Shown piece by piece: positions 32,492-41,656 of a stretch of DNA of 64,000 bases. Positions within the stretch are counted from its first letter, which is position 1, and the number at the start of each line of letters is the position of its first letter. The notes below the pieces were generated by a model, which was given only the letters and a program-made list of their open reading frames with translations, made no database searches and was not told where the DNA came from. This DNA comes from Pseudomonas sp. Its GTDB lineage: Bacteria > Pseudomonadota > Gammaproteobacteria > Pseudomonadales > Pseudomonadaceae. Both the position numbers and the translations under genes were made by a program. The DNA is taken from assembly GCF_030684895.1 (NCBI RefSeq), contig NZ_JAUXXP010000090.1, forward strand, positions 1-64,000, in the 5' to 3' direction.

Positions 32492-33283
32492 TCAGGGCTG
32501 CGAGCGTGCCAGAAAATCCCGCACCTGCTGCAGATAGGTCACCGACTCGCGCTGACGCTCGATTTCATCCCAGATACGCGCGGCATACGCGGGGTTGGTC
32601 GCCACATAAGCATTGGACAGCATCAGGTAGTAGGCCTTCTCTTCCAGCGGCAGCTTGACCTTCTCCAGCCGCGCCGCCAGCGCAGGATTGGCCTGCAGCA
32701 CGAAATCGCCGCGCAGGCTCTGCAGCGCCGCCGCTTCGATGCGCTTATGACTGAGCATCTGTAGCAGCGCCAAAGGATCGCGGCTGGTTTCATCGACCTC
32801 GGCGCCCTGGGCGCGAATAAAGTCGACAATCGAAAAGCCGCTCAGAGACCCCACCCGCCCATGCAACTGGCGAAACTCCTCGCCGTTCCAGCTCACTGGG
32901 CTGCCCTTGCGCCGGTACAGGGCATAGATCGAGGTGTGCAGGCGTTTGCGTTCATCCAACCGGCCATCGGCATCCAGTGGGTAACGACCGAGAAGCAAAC
33001 GCTCCTCTTTGAAGCTGGAGGCAAAGGCGCCGTCATAGGTGCCTTGAGCCATGCCAGACAAACAGCGCTTCCAGGGCACCGCAACGAAGTTGAACTGCAG
33101 CGGCAAGGCATCGGCGACCAGACGCAGCAACTGCAGGTTGAGCCCGCTGCCGTCAGTCATCACCCAGGGGTAGGAGTTCTGATCCTCATAACAGAGGGTC
33201 AAGGTCTGGGCCGAGCGCGGGGCTGCATGGGTATCAACAACCAGGCAATAGCAGCACAGCAGGCAGATCAACAACTTGGCCAA
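32492..33283 (-). CDS. periplasmic substrate-binding protein, SBP_bac_3 type
   Basis: A 263-residue exported protein with signal peptide MAKLLICLLCCYCLVVDTHA and a binding fold (LTLCYEDQNSYPWVMTDGSG; FVAVPWKRCLSGMAQGTYDG). The start is taken at TTG 33283, 8 nt after GGAG; another TTG lies at 33289. The ATG at 33544 is not believed because its frame runs through an inverted-repeat element (33346-33513). Orphan protein without permease; probably amino acid or peptide sensing or uptake. Confidence 0.8.
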   Translation of the reverse strand: MAKLLICLLCCYCLVVDTHAAPRSAQTLTLCYEDQNSYPWVMTDGSGLNLQLLRLVADALPLQFNFVAVPWKRCLSGMAQGTYDGAFASSFKEERLLLGRYPLDADGRLDERKRLHTSIYALYRRKGSPVSWNGEEFRQLHGRVGSLSGFSIVDFIRAQGAEVDETSRDPLALLQMLSHKRIEAAALQSLRGDFVLQANPALAARLEKVKLPLEEKAYYLMLSNAYVATNPAYAARIWDEIERQRESVTYLQQVRDFLARSQP

Positions 33284-33345
33284 GTGCAATGCTCCGAGGC
33301 AGTGGAGAGCGTCGTTCCCTGATGGTGAGTGCGGCTTCCTGCGCG

Positions 33346-33513
33346 CTAGGAGCCTGTCGGGCTTAACCGTTCGTAGCGAGGGAAAGCCCGGCTTGAGGCA
33401 GTTTTGCTGGTTTTCCGAGGCGAATAGCTGGCTATTTAACGAGGGAAAGCAGCAAAAATGACCAGATCCGGCGTTGCCGCAGTAGAACAGCGTTAAGTCC
33501 GACAGGCTCCTAG
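33346..33513. mobile_element. MITE-like element with 21-bp inverted ends
   Basis: 168 bp bounded by CTAGGAGCCTGTCGGGCTTAA (33346-33366) and its inverted copy (33493-33513) with one mismatch. It has no transposase, and contains two copies of CGAGGGAAAGC (33376-33386, 33443-33453). It lies upstream of the binding-protein gene. Could be a non-autonomous transposon or a structured repeat. Confidence 0.75.
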
Positions 33514-33556
33514 GCTTCAGTATAGGTAGGCATGGCCCAAGCAACGCTGGCGCAGA

Positions 33557-36500
33557 TCAATTGTCCCGCGCACTCACCGCAAAGCGCTTATCCAGGCCGC
33601 TGTAGCCCATGCCCACACCCTTGTGAACTTTCAGCTGCACCGGGATGCGCTCCTTGAGCGCCTCGACGTGGCTGATCACGCCGATCATCTTGCCGCTGGC
33701 ATTGAGGTTATCCAGGGCGTCCAGGGCCACCTCCAGGGTTTCGCCGTCCAATGTGCCGAAGCCTTCATCGAGAAACAGTGAGTCGATGCTGGTTTTGTGG
33801 CTGACCAGGTCGGACAACGCCAAGGCCAGGGCCAGGCTGACCAAAAAGCTCTCGCCGCCGGACAGGGTCTTGGTGTCACGCGCCGCATCGGCCTGCCAGG
33901 TGTCGATCACCTCCAGTTCCAGTTCGCCGCTGCTGCGCCGCGCCAGCTGATAACGTCCGTGCAGGCGTTCGAGCTGCTGATTGGCCAGGTAGACCAGATG
34001 ATCCAGGGTCAGACCCTGGGCGAATTTGCGGTACTTGGCGCCATCCGCCGAGCCGATCAGGCTGTTGAGTTGCTGCCACAAATCGTATTCGCCCTGCTTG
34101 GCTTGGATCGCGGCAAACAGGCTTTGCTGACCTTGCCTGCGCGCGTCGTCACCCTGCAGCTGGGCGCGGATTTCGCCCTGGCGTTCGCTCAGGGTTTTAA
34201 GTTGGCCGCCCAGGGCGAGCAGTTGTTCGTCCAGTTGCGCCAGGCTAAGCGCGGTGGCCGGGCTGGCCTGGAGGGCAGCCAGTTGCTGTGCGGCGGCACT
34301 GGCCAGGGCCTGGGCATCGCTCAAGGCTTTGTCCAGGCGCTGACGCAAGCGCTGCAACGCAGCGCGCTGCGCCTCATCCAGCAGGGCGGCCAGGTAATCG
34401 GTTTCATCGTTAAAGGGACTGGCGGCCAGAGCCGCCGACCACTGCTGCTCGGCCTGCTGCAGACGCGCTTGTTCATCGTGCAGTCGACTGGCCAGGGCCT
34501 GGCGGCTACCGGCCAATTGCTGCTGACGGCGTTGCGCGTCTTCCAGCTGCACCTGCGCCTGCGGTAAAGCTGCCTGGGCATCGACGGGTCTGGCCAAGGC
34601 CGATTGATCGGCCAGGCCCAGGGCAGCCCAACGCTGCTGCCAGAGTTGAGCCTGTTGCACAGCAGCCTGCAGGCCATGCTCCAGCTCGCTGAGCTGGCGC
34701 TGTAAATCCAGGCTGTGCTGCTGGTTGTGCTGCCAGAGTTGCCACTCACCCTGGCGCTCGGCCAGCCAGGCGCTGGCATCCTGCGGCAGCGGATAGCCAA
34801 AGCTGGTCAGAGTCTTGCTCAGGTTTTCACTGCGTGCGCGCGCAACGTCCTGCAGTTGTTGCAGGCGTAACTGGCCCTGCTCCGCCTGCTCCTGGCGTTG
34901 CTGCAGTTGCAGGCGATTAAGCGCCTGCTGCTGTTCCAGTTCGCTGCAGCGCTGCTGCAGATTCAGCCGTGCCTGCTGGCACTGTTCGAGGTGGCTATTG
35001 AGCTGTTGCAGCTGCTCGAGGCTCTGCTGCAGCTGTTGTAGCTCAACGCTCTGTTGCGCCTGTTGCTCAGCGAGGGCATCGGCATCGGCCAGCGGGGTTT
35101 CCAGCTGGGTATTAAGCGCCCGCCAGTGTTCGCCCTGCTCGGTCTGGGTCTGCTGGCCACGCTCGAATTGCTGTTGCTGCTGCTCCAGGCGCGCGGCGAT
35201 TTTTTCCAGCTCGCCGGCCAGTTGCCGGCCTTGTTCGGTCAAAGCCTCCAGCTCAGTGCGCTTGCTGTTGAGCAGCGCCTTGGTCGCCGAGACATCCAGG
35301 GCCTGATAGGCGCTGATCGCCGGATGCGACTCGGAGCCGCACAGCGGGCAGGCCTCGCCGGGTTGCAGCTGGGCGCGATGGGCTTCTAGGGCCTGGATGC
35401 GCTGCTCCTGCTCCAGCAGCTTTTCCTGGGCCTGTACCTGTTGCTGCAGGTCCTTGTAGCTCAGGCGCAACTGCGCCACTTCGGCGCCTTTGGCCTGGTG
35501 CTGTTCACGCAAGCTGGCAAGGGCTGTTGTCAGCTGGGTCTGCTCGGCATTCAGACGCTGCTGCGCCGTGGCCAACTCACCCAGCTGCGCCAGCACACCG
35601 CCCTGGATATGCAGCTGCTGCCAGCGCTCCCTCAGGGCCGCTTCGCTGCGCCCAACCAATAGCGCATCGCGTTGCTGTTGTGCGGCGTTTTCCTGCTCGC
35701 GGGCCTGCTGCAGGCGATTCTGTTCGGCACCCAGTTGCTCAGTCTGCTGGCTCAATTGCGCCTGCAACGCGGCGATGGTTTCTTGCAGCTGCTGTTGACT
35801 GAGTTGCAGCTGGGCGATTTCTTCAGCCAGCTGCTGACGCGCCTTTAGCTGCTCGCCCCAGCTACCCAGCTGCTCACCCAACTGCCCATGCTGCGGCTGT
35901 GCGGCCAGTTGCTGCTGCACCTGCTGTAAACGCTCGGCCAGCTGCTGACGCTGTGCTTGGCAATCGGCCAGCAGCAAGGCGCTAAGCTCACGGGCCTGCC
36001 AAGTGTGCTCGGCGATAGCCTGCTCAACCTGACGCTGTGCGGCGGTATTTTCCTGCAGCGCCTGCTCGGTCTGCGCCAGGCTCTGGCGGGCTTGCTGCCA
36101 GCCATGGTGCAGCGGCTGCAAACGCAGTGCCGGCTCGCCGGCGGCCAGTTGCGCCAACTGCGACTGGGCCAGCTGTAAATCCTGCTGCGCCGCCTGCTCG
36201 GCCTGCTGGCTGGCATGCAACTGAATCTGGGCTTTGCTCAGCTCTTCACACCAGCGGCGCTGGTGCTGCAACTCGGTTTGCTGAGCGCCGAGGGCGGCTT
36301 CATCAATAGCCAGTTGCGCGGCCTGCGTCTGCAACTCGGCGCGTTGCTCTTCGCTGAGCAGTTCAACACCTTCGGCCTTGGCGCGCAGTTGATCGAGAGC
36401 GACCTTGGCCTCGCGGCACTGCTCGAACACCCGCTGGGAAATCTGCCCGTAGATATCGGTACCGGTCAGCTCTTCCAGCAGTTCGGCGCGCTGATTGGCG

Positions 36501-36991
36501 TTGGCTTCGAGAAAGGCGGCAAACCCGCCCTGGGCCAGCAGCATGGATTTGGTAAAGCGCTCGAAGTCCAGCCCCGTCAGACGTTCGGTCTCGCGCAGCT
36601 TCTCGTTGATTTTGTCGGTAATGATCTGCCCATCGGCGGCAGCCAGTTCCACCTTGGGCGCCTGCAACGCGCCATCGGCCTTGTCGCGGGCGCGGCGCTG
36701 ACTCCAGAAGGCGCGGTAACCGACGCCCTTGACCTCGAATTCGACCTCGGCCAGACAATCGGCGGTGTGCCGGCTCATCAGCTCGTTGGCGCTGGCCGAC
36801 ACCGTGCTCATGCGCGGGGTGCGGTGATACAGGGCCAGGCAGATGGCATCCAGCAGCGTGGTCTTGCCCGCGCCCGTTGGCCCGGTGATGGCGAACAGGC
36901 CATTGTCCTTGAAGGGGTCGGCGGTGAAATCGATCTTCCACTCGCCCTTGAGCGAATTGAGATTCTTGAGACGCAGGCTAAGGATCTTCAT
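33557..36991 (-). CDS. sbcC: exonuclease SbcC (ATPase and coiled-coil subunit)
   Basis: A 1144-residue protein of the SMC-like SbcC/Rad50 family that, with SbcD, cuts hairpins and double-strand ends. Walker A GPTGAGKTT near 38-46, a long Gln-rich coiled coil, a zinc-hook motif CPLCGSESHP near 549, a second coiled coil, and the C-terminal signature LDEGFGTLD near 1074. Its ATG overlaps the sbcD stop by ATGA. Confidence 0.96.
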   Translation of the reverse strand: MKILSLRLKNLNSLKGEWKIDFTADPFKDNGLFAITGPTGAGKTTLLDAICLALYHRTPRMSTVSASANELMSRHTADCLAEVEFEVKGVGYRAFWSQRRARDKADGALQAPKVELAAADGQIITDKINEKLRETERLTGLDFERFTKSMLLAQGGFAAFLEANANQRAELLEELTGTDIYGQISQRVFEQCREAKVALDQLRAKAEGVELLSEEQRAELQTQAAQLAIDEAALGAQQTELQHQRRWCEELSKAQIQLHASQQAEQAAQQDLQLAQSQLAQLAAGEPALRLQPLHHGWQQARQSLAQTEQALQENTAAQRQVEQAIAEHTWQARELSALLLADCQAQRQQLAERLQQVQQQLAAQPQHGQLGEQLGSWGEQLKARQQLAEEIAQLQLSQQQLQETIAALQAQLSQQTEQLGAEQNRLQQAREQENAAQQQRDALLVGRSEAALRERWQQLHIQGGVLAQLGELATAQQRLNAEQTQLTTALASLREQHQAKGAEVAQLRLSYKDLQQQVQAQEKLLEQEQRIQALEAHRAQLQPGEACPLCGSESHPAISAYQALDVSATKALLNSKRTELEALTEQGRQLAGELEKIAARLEQQQQQFERGQQTQTEQGEHWRALNTQLETPLADADALAEQQAQQSVELQQLQQSLEQLQQLNSHLEQCQQARLNLQQRCSELEQQQALNRLQLQQRQEQAEQGQLRLQQLQDVARARSENLSKTLTSFGYPLPQDASAWLAERQGEWQLWQHNQQHSLDLQRQLSELEHGLQAAVQQAQLWQQRWAALGLADQSALARPVDAQAALPQAQVQLEDAQRRQQQLAGSRQALASRLHDEQARLQQAEQQWSAALAASPFNDETDYLAALLDEAQRAALQRLRQRLDKALSDAQALASAAAQQLAALQASPATALSLAQLDEQLLALGGQLKTLSERQGEIRAQLQGDDARRQGQQSLFAAIQAKQGEYDLWQQLNSLIGSADGAKYRKFAQGLTLDHLVYLANQQLERLHGRYQLARRSSGELELEVIDTWQADAARDTKTLSGGESFLVSLALALALSDLVSHKTSIDSLFLDEGFGTLDGETLEVALDALDNLNASGKMIGVISHVEALKERIPVQLKVHKGVGMGYSGLDKRFAVSARDN

Positions 36992-38208
36992 GCCTCGCCC
37001 TCGCGCAGTTCACTGACCACCTGCTGATACAGCCCCAGCAGGCGCGCCTGCTCGGCCTCACTCAGGCTTTCACTGCTTAGGCGTTGGGCGAAAACATCCT
37101 CGACGCTCAGCTCATCCAGGGTTTCCTTGGCCTGGCCCTGCAAGCTGGCGCTGGCATTGCCGCGCTCGCGACGGATACGCAGCACCTCCACCGGTAGGCC
37201 TTCGCACAGCGCGGCGATACGCAGCTGCAAATCGCTTAGGTAATCGTCGGTGCCGACCAGCACCTCCAGCCACACCGGCTGTTCGGCGCTGCCCTGCTCC
37301 GCCGCTTGCTTGATCTGCACATCCAGCTCTTTAAGCGAGCCGCGCAGCGACAGCAACGGCTGAAAACGCGGCACCGGCAGCGCGGTGATCTGGCGCAAGC
37401 CGCTGCTATCCAGCTCCACCAGCAGCACTTCTTTCTGCTGTTTGGCTTCATCGAAGCTCAGCGCAATCGGCGAGCCGCAGTAGCGGATATGCTCCAGGCC
37501 ACCGACCTTCTGCGGGCGGTGGATATGCCCCAGGGCGATATAGGCCGCGGGCGGAAAGGCGCTGGTGGGAAAGGCCTCCAGGCTGCCGACATAGATCTCG
37601 CGCACCGAATCGCTGGCGCTGGCACCCACGGTGGTGAGATGCCCTGTGGCGATAATCGGCAGGTCGCCGTCCAGCTCGGCACGCTTGGCCTCGGCCAGGG
37701 CATAGAGGTCCTGATAATGCTGCTGGATCGCCTGCTGCAGCGACTGCTGTTTGTCCTGTGCGCTCTGCCCGGCCTGGCTCAGCAATACGTCGCGCGGGCG
37801 GATAAAGGGGATGCCACAGAGAATCGCACCGGGCGAGCCATCGCGCAGATGCAGCACCAGCAGCTGCTCATCCAGCTGCTCGCAGACGCCGGGAATCACC
37901 CGCGTACCCAATTGCGCCAGCAGCGTCTTGCTCTCGCCAAGCATGGCCACCGAATCATGGTTACCGCCGAGCACCACTAGCTCGCAGCCGGTGCCACGCA
38001 ACTCGACGATAAAGCGGTTGTACTGCTCGCGGGCGTAGCTGGGCGGCGCGCCGGTGTCGAAGATATCGCCGGCGATCAGCACGGCATCGACGGCCTGTTC
38101 GCGCACCTGCTCGATCAGCCAGGCGCAAAAGGCCTGATGCTCGGCCTGGCGGGTCTTGCCCATAAAGTGCTGACCGAGGTGCCAGTCGGAGGTGTGCAGG
38201 ATGCGCAT
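36988..38208 (-). CDS. sbcD: exonuclease SbcD (nuclease subunit)
   Basis: A 406-residue Mre11-type phosphodiesterase. Metal-binding motifs: MRILHTSDWHLGQ at the start, GDIFD near 55, GGNHDS near 90, and the later GHLTTVG and ALGHIH. The ATG at 38208 is chosen; the much longer reading frame starting at 38793 crosses the Lrp gene. Precedes sbcC in the same operon. Confidence 0.96.
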   Translation of the reverse strand: MRILHTSDWHLGQHFMGKTRQAEHQAFCAWLIEQVREQAVDAVLIAGDIFDTGAPPSYAREQYNRFIVELRGTGCELVVLGGNHDSVAMLGESKTLLAQLGTRVIPGVCEQLDEQLLVLHLRDGSPGAILCGIPFIRPRDVLLSQAGQSAQDKQQSLQQAIQQHYQDLYALAEAKRAELDGDLPIIATGHLTTVGASASDSVREIYVGSLEAFPTSAFPPAAYIALGHIHRPQKVGGLEHIRYCGSPIALSFDEAKQQKEVLLVELDSSGLRQITALPVPRFQPLLSLRGSLKELDVQIKQAAEQGSAEQPVWLEVLVGTDDYLSDLQLRIAALCEGLPVEVLRIRRERGNASASLQGQAKETLDELSVEDVFAQRLSSESLSEAEQARLLGLYQQVVSELREGEA

Positions 38209-38210
38209 AT

Positions 38211-38630
38211 TTAGAAAACCCAATCCTTGACCACCATATGGGTCTTCACTTTCTGCATACCGGGGAAGTTTTCGATCTCGCCGCGAATCTCGCTCAAGCG
38301 CTGCATCGACGCGGCTTCGATGGACACCAGCATGTCGGTCTCGCCACTGATGCCGCTGCAACGGCGCACCTCGGGAAACACGCGCATTAGCTCGACATAG
38401 TGCTCGCAGCGCCCGCCCTGATAGAACAGCTCCAGATAGGCCTTGATCCCAGCAGCCCCAGGAACCGCCACTTGGGCGTGATAGCCGCTGATCACACCGG
38501 CCTGCTCCAGCTGACGAATGCGCTCGCTGACCGCCGAGCGCGACAGGTTGACCTCGCGGGCGATCTGGCTGACGGGCAAACGCGCATCGGCGCGCAAAAG
38601 GGCGAGTATCTGCTGATCGAACTTGTCCAC
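38211..38630 (-). CDS. Lrp/AsnC-family transcriptional regulator
   Basis: A 139-residue regulator: N-terminal HTH (ARLPVSQIAREVNLSRSAVS) and a C-terminal RAM domain that binds amino acids (MLVSIEAASMQRLSEIRGEI). It stops 2 nt before the sbcD start and is divergent from the YjeH-type transporter (127-bp gap), which is its likely target. Co-transcription with sbcDC is possible. Confidence 0.92.
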   Translation of the reverse strand: MDKFDQQILALLRADARLPVSQIAREVNLSRSAVSERIRQLEQAGVISGYHAQVAVPGAAGIKAYLELFYQGGRCEHYVELMRVFPEVRRCSGISGETDMLVSIEAASMQRLSEIRGEIENFPGMQKVKTHMVVKDWVF

Positions 38631-38757
38631 GCGGGGCTCTCAGAAAGGCAATTTGACGGTCAATTCCACCACTTCGTCGGTCAAAGACGACGCTTCGCCA
38701 GCAGCCTGCAACAGGTGGGCGATTTAACATGGCGGACGAAACCGCAGAGCATACAAC

Positions 38758-40026
38758 ATGAGTCGTCTGAACCAGGAATTGGGCCTGCTGCAAGGGATTG
38801 GCCTGCTAAGCACTTCACTGCTGGGCACCGGGATTTTCGTGATCCCGGCGCTGGCGGCCACAGCCGCTGGCGAAGCGTCGTTATGGGCCTGGATGCTATT
38901 GATCGCCCTGGTGCTGCCGGTGGCCTTTACCTTTGCCCAACTGGGCCGCCACTTCCCCCACGCTGGCGGCGCGCCGCATCTGATTGGCCGCGCCTTCGGT
39001 GCACGGATGGAACGCCTAAGCGCCCTGCTGTTTCTTGCCGTGCTGCCGGTGGGTTTGCCAGCGGCGCTGAATATCGCCAGCGGCTTCTGGCAGGCGCTGT
39101 TCGATCTCAGCCGTGGCCAAGCCCTGGCCATTCAACTCGCCACCCTGGCGGCCATGCTGCTGCTCGGCCAGCGCCCGGCCAAGGCCAGCGGGATGATTCA
39201 GGGCGCGATTGCCGTGGCGATTATCGCCACCATCGCGCTGATCTGGTGGGCGGGTGATCTGCCCATCAGCAGCCAGCCGCTACTACCGCCGATTAGCGGC
39301 TCCTGGCATTTGCTACCGGCGGCGCTGGGGGTGATGTTCTGGTGTTTTGTCGGCATCGAGGCCTTTACCCATATGGGCGAGGAATTCAAGAACCCCGAGC
39401 GCGACTTCCCCCTGGCCCTGCTGTTTGGCGTACTGTTGGCGGGCCTGGTGTACTGGGCCTGTTCGGTGGCGGTGCTGAGCCTGCATACCTACGGCGATGT
39501 GCAGACCGATGCGGCATCCATGCCGCGTATGCTCGACCTGCTGCTGGGCGACCAGGCACGCTGGATCGCCGCTACTGTGGGCTATCTGGCCTGCTTCGCC
39601 TCGATGAACGTCTATATGCAGGGCTTCGCCCGGCTGATCTGGAGCCTGGCCGACGAAGGCAAACTGCCCGCCAGCCTGGCTCAACGCAACAAGCACGGCG
39701 TACCGGCCCGCGCGCTGCTGCTGGTGATCCTCAGCTGCGCCCTGTGCGCCAGCCTGGCCAGCATGCTCGACCTGACCGTGGATGACCTGATCCGCTACGC
39801 CAACGGTAATTTTGTGGTGATCTACCTGCTGAGCATGGCCGCAGGCGCGGTGCTGTTACGCGGTATCTGGCGCGCTCTGGCCGTATTCAGTTGCCTGCTG
39901 TGCGCCCTGGTGCTGCTGATGCTGGGTATGGATGCCGGGTATGCCCTGGGCTTGCTGGTGGTGCTCGGGTTGCTGGATCGCTGGCGCGAGCAGCGCAGCA
40001 TGCGCCTGGCTGGCGCAAGCAGCTGA
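38758..40026 (+). CDS. yjeH: amino-acid exporter, YjeH type
   Basis: A 422-residue APC-family transporter with about 12 membrane segments; the N-terminus LGTGIFVIPALAATAAGEAS contains the consensus GTGIF. The family member E. coli YjeH exports L-methionine and branched-chain amino acids. Divergent from the Lrp-type regulator upstream, which fits amino-acid-responsive control. A MITE-like repeat lies immediately downstream. Confidence 0.88.
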   Translation: MSRLNQELGLLQGIGLLSTSLLGTGIFVIPALAATAAGEASLWAWMLLIALVLPVAFTFAQLGRHFPHAGGAPHLIGRAFGARMERLSALLFLAVLPVGLPAALNIASGFWQALFDLSRGQALAIQLATLAAMLLLGQRPAKASGMIQGAIAVAIIATIALIWWAGDLPISSQPLLPPISGSWHLLPAALGVMFWCFVGIEAFTHMGEEFKNPERDFPLALLFGVLLAGLVYWACSVAVLSLHTYGDVQTDAASMPRMLDLLLGDQARWIAATVGYLACFASMNVYMQGFARLIWSLADEGKLPASLAQRNKHGVPARALLLVILSCALCASLASMLDLTVDDLIRYANGNFVVIYLLSMAAGAVLLRGIWRALAVFSCLLCALVLLMLGMDAGYALGLLVVLGLLDRWREQRSMRLAGASS

Positions 40027-40043
40027 GATACGTATTTGGCATT

Positions 40044-40188
40044 TAGAACCTGATTTACGATCTCGCGAGCTAGAGTCCTGCAAGGCAGAAACAGGCGAGG
40101 AAGCGGAGTGTACTGTTGTACATGAGCATTCCGAACCTGGTTCTAACGCGGCAGGGCCGACGCGAAGCAGATCATAAACAGGTTCTTA
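40044..40188. mobile_element. MITE-like element, family A copy 1
   Basis: About 145 bp with inverted ends (AGAACCTG..GATCT against AGATC..CAGGTTCT) and a core shared with 44655-44797 and 47393-47537 (AACAGGCGAGGAAGCGGAGT, then TGTAC..GTACA). It has no transposase. Lies between yjeH and the TAXI gene. Confidence 0.75.
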
Positions 40189-40241
40189 GCTTGGCCACTT
40201 ATTGCGGCTATTCTGAGCCCTGCTAACGACAAGGACTGACC

Positions 40242-41567
40242 ATGCGCCGCATTCTTCATGACCTGAAAATCCTCATCCTCACCAACCTGTGGATTGTGCC
40301 GGTGCTGGCCGGGTTGGTCGGCGCGCTGTTCTATTTCGCCGCCCCGCCGCCACCGATGCATGCGCGTATGGCGACCGGCGCCGTGGGTGGTGGCTACCAT
40401 GGGTTTGGCCAGCGTCTGCGAGCCGAGCTGGAGTTGCAGGGCTTTACCCTGGAACTGGTAGAGAGCGCGGGCTCTGAGGACAACCTAAGCAAACTCGGTA
40501 CGGGTGAAGTGGAACTGGCGCTGGTGCAGAGCGGCCAGGAACTGACCCTGAGCGACGAGGCGCGCGGCACGCTCAATGGCCTGGGGGTGATGTACCGCGA
40601 GCCGCTGTGGCTGTTTCTCAGCGACAAGGTCAAATTCGAGCGCCTGAGCGATCTGATGAAACTGCGCCTGGCGGTTGGCTCGCCGGGTAGCGGCACCCAG
40701 GCGGTGACTGCAGCATTGTTTGCAGCCAATCGAATCGAGCCCGCGCAATACCCCGAGCGCTGGCAGCAGTTGGGCGGCAGCCGCGCCGCCGATGCGCTGA
40801 TTGCCGGCCAACTGGACGCTGCCTTCTTTATCGGCCCGGCGGAAAATGCGCTAATTCAGCGCCTGGCCGCAGAGCCCAAGGTGCGCCTGGTCAGCCTGCG
40901 CCGCACCGAAGCCTATCGGGCGCGCCTGCCGTACCTGAGCCAGCTGCAGGTGGGCGAAGGCATGCTCGATATGGCACACAACAGCCCGGATCGCGACATC
41001 GTCACCCTCGGCCCGGTCGCCACCCTGGTCGCTGGCGAAGAATTCCACCCGTCACTCACCCCGCTGATTCTCGAAGCAGCGAAGACTGTGCTGAAAAACG
41101 GCAGCCTGCTCGACCCAGCCGGCAGCTACCCGGCCAAGCCGCCGCTGTCACTCAATACCCTGAGCGAAGCCGATTACTACTACGACAAGGGCCTGCCAAT
41201 CCTGCAGCGCTACCTGCCGTTTCGCATCGCCTCGCTGGCTGACCGCTACATCATCCTGGCCATCCCGCTGCTGGTCCTGCTGTTCCCGCTGTTCAAGGCC
41301 GTGGGACCGATCTACCAGTGGCGCATCCGCGCACGCATCTACCGCTGGTACAAGCACCTACGCGAGATCGACCAGCAGCTGTACAAGGGCAAGCTGCCCA
41401 GTGACCTGGATGCCGAAATCGCTCGCCTGGAACGCCTGGAAGACGAACTGGCGCGGGTCGAGGTGCCGCTGTCCTACTCCAGCGAGCTGTACCAACTGCA
41501 TATGCACCTGCGCTATATGATCGAGCGGCTGCATGCGCTAAAGCAGCGCCAGTTGACGGCCAGCTAA
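40242..41567 (+). CDS. TAXI-family TRAP solute receptor with membrane anchors
   Basis: A 441-residue protein: an N-terminal membrane segment (about 13-33), a periplasmic TAXI binding domain (ARMATGAVGGGYHGFGQRLR; LAVGSPGSGTQAVTAALF), then a second membrane segment (about 330-350) and a cytoplasmic helical tail of about 90 residues. Classic TAXI receptors feed TRAP permeases, but no permease is adjacent. The added anchor and tail suggest a membrane-bound sensor or scaffold. Ends at a shared terminator. Confidence 0.85.
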   Translation: MRRILHDLKILILTNLWIVPVLAGLVGALFYFAAPPPPMHARMATGAVGGGYHGFGQRLRAELELQGFTLELVESAGSEDNLSKLGTGEVELALVQSGQELTLSDEARGTLNGLGVMYREPLWLFLSDKVKFERLSDLMKLRLAVGSPGSGTQAVTAALFAANRIEPAQYPERWQQLGGSRAADALIAGQLDAAFFIGPAENALIQRLAAEPKVRLVSLRRTEAYRARLPYLSQLQVGEGMLDMAHNSPDRDIVTLGPVATLVAGEEFHPSLTPLILEAAKTVLKNGSLLDPAGSYPAKPPLSLNTLSEADYYYDKGLPILQRYLPFRIASLADRYIILAIPLLVLLFPLFKAVGPIYQWRIRARIYRWYKHLREIDQQLYKGKLPSDLDAEIARLERLEDELARVEVPLSYSSELYQLHMHLRYMIERLHALKQRQLTAS

Positions 41568-41608
41568 GCCCGCAGAGCAAGCCGCCAGCCAGATTGATGC
41601 AGACAAAG

Positions 41609-41643
41609 AAAACCCCGCCAGAGCTGGGCCCTGGCGGGGTTTT
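41609..41643. terminator. bidirectional terminator
   Basis: AAAACCCCGCCAG (41609-41621) with its complement (41631-41643), 13 bp, flanked by A and T runs on both sides. Between convergent TAXI and aminopeptidase genes. Confidence 0.9.
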
Positions 41644-41656
41644 GCATTTCAGCCGA

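Noticed and set aside
33284..33544. N-terminal extension of the binding protein from ATG 33544
   Set aside because: It reads through the MITE-like element and lacks a signal peptide; the signal peptide begins at TTG 33283.
36988..38793. 601-codon extended version of SbcD
   Set aside because: The extra N-terminal 195 residues run across the Lrp gene in another frame; MRILHTSDWH at 38208 is the proper start.
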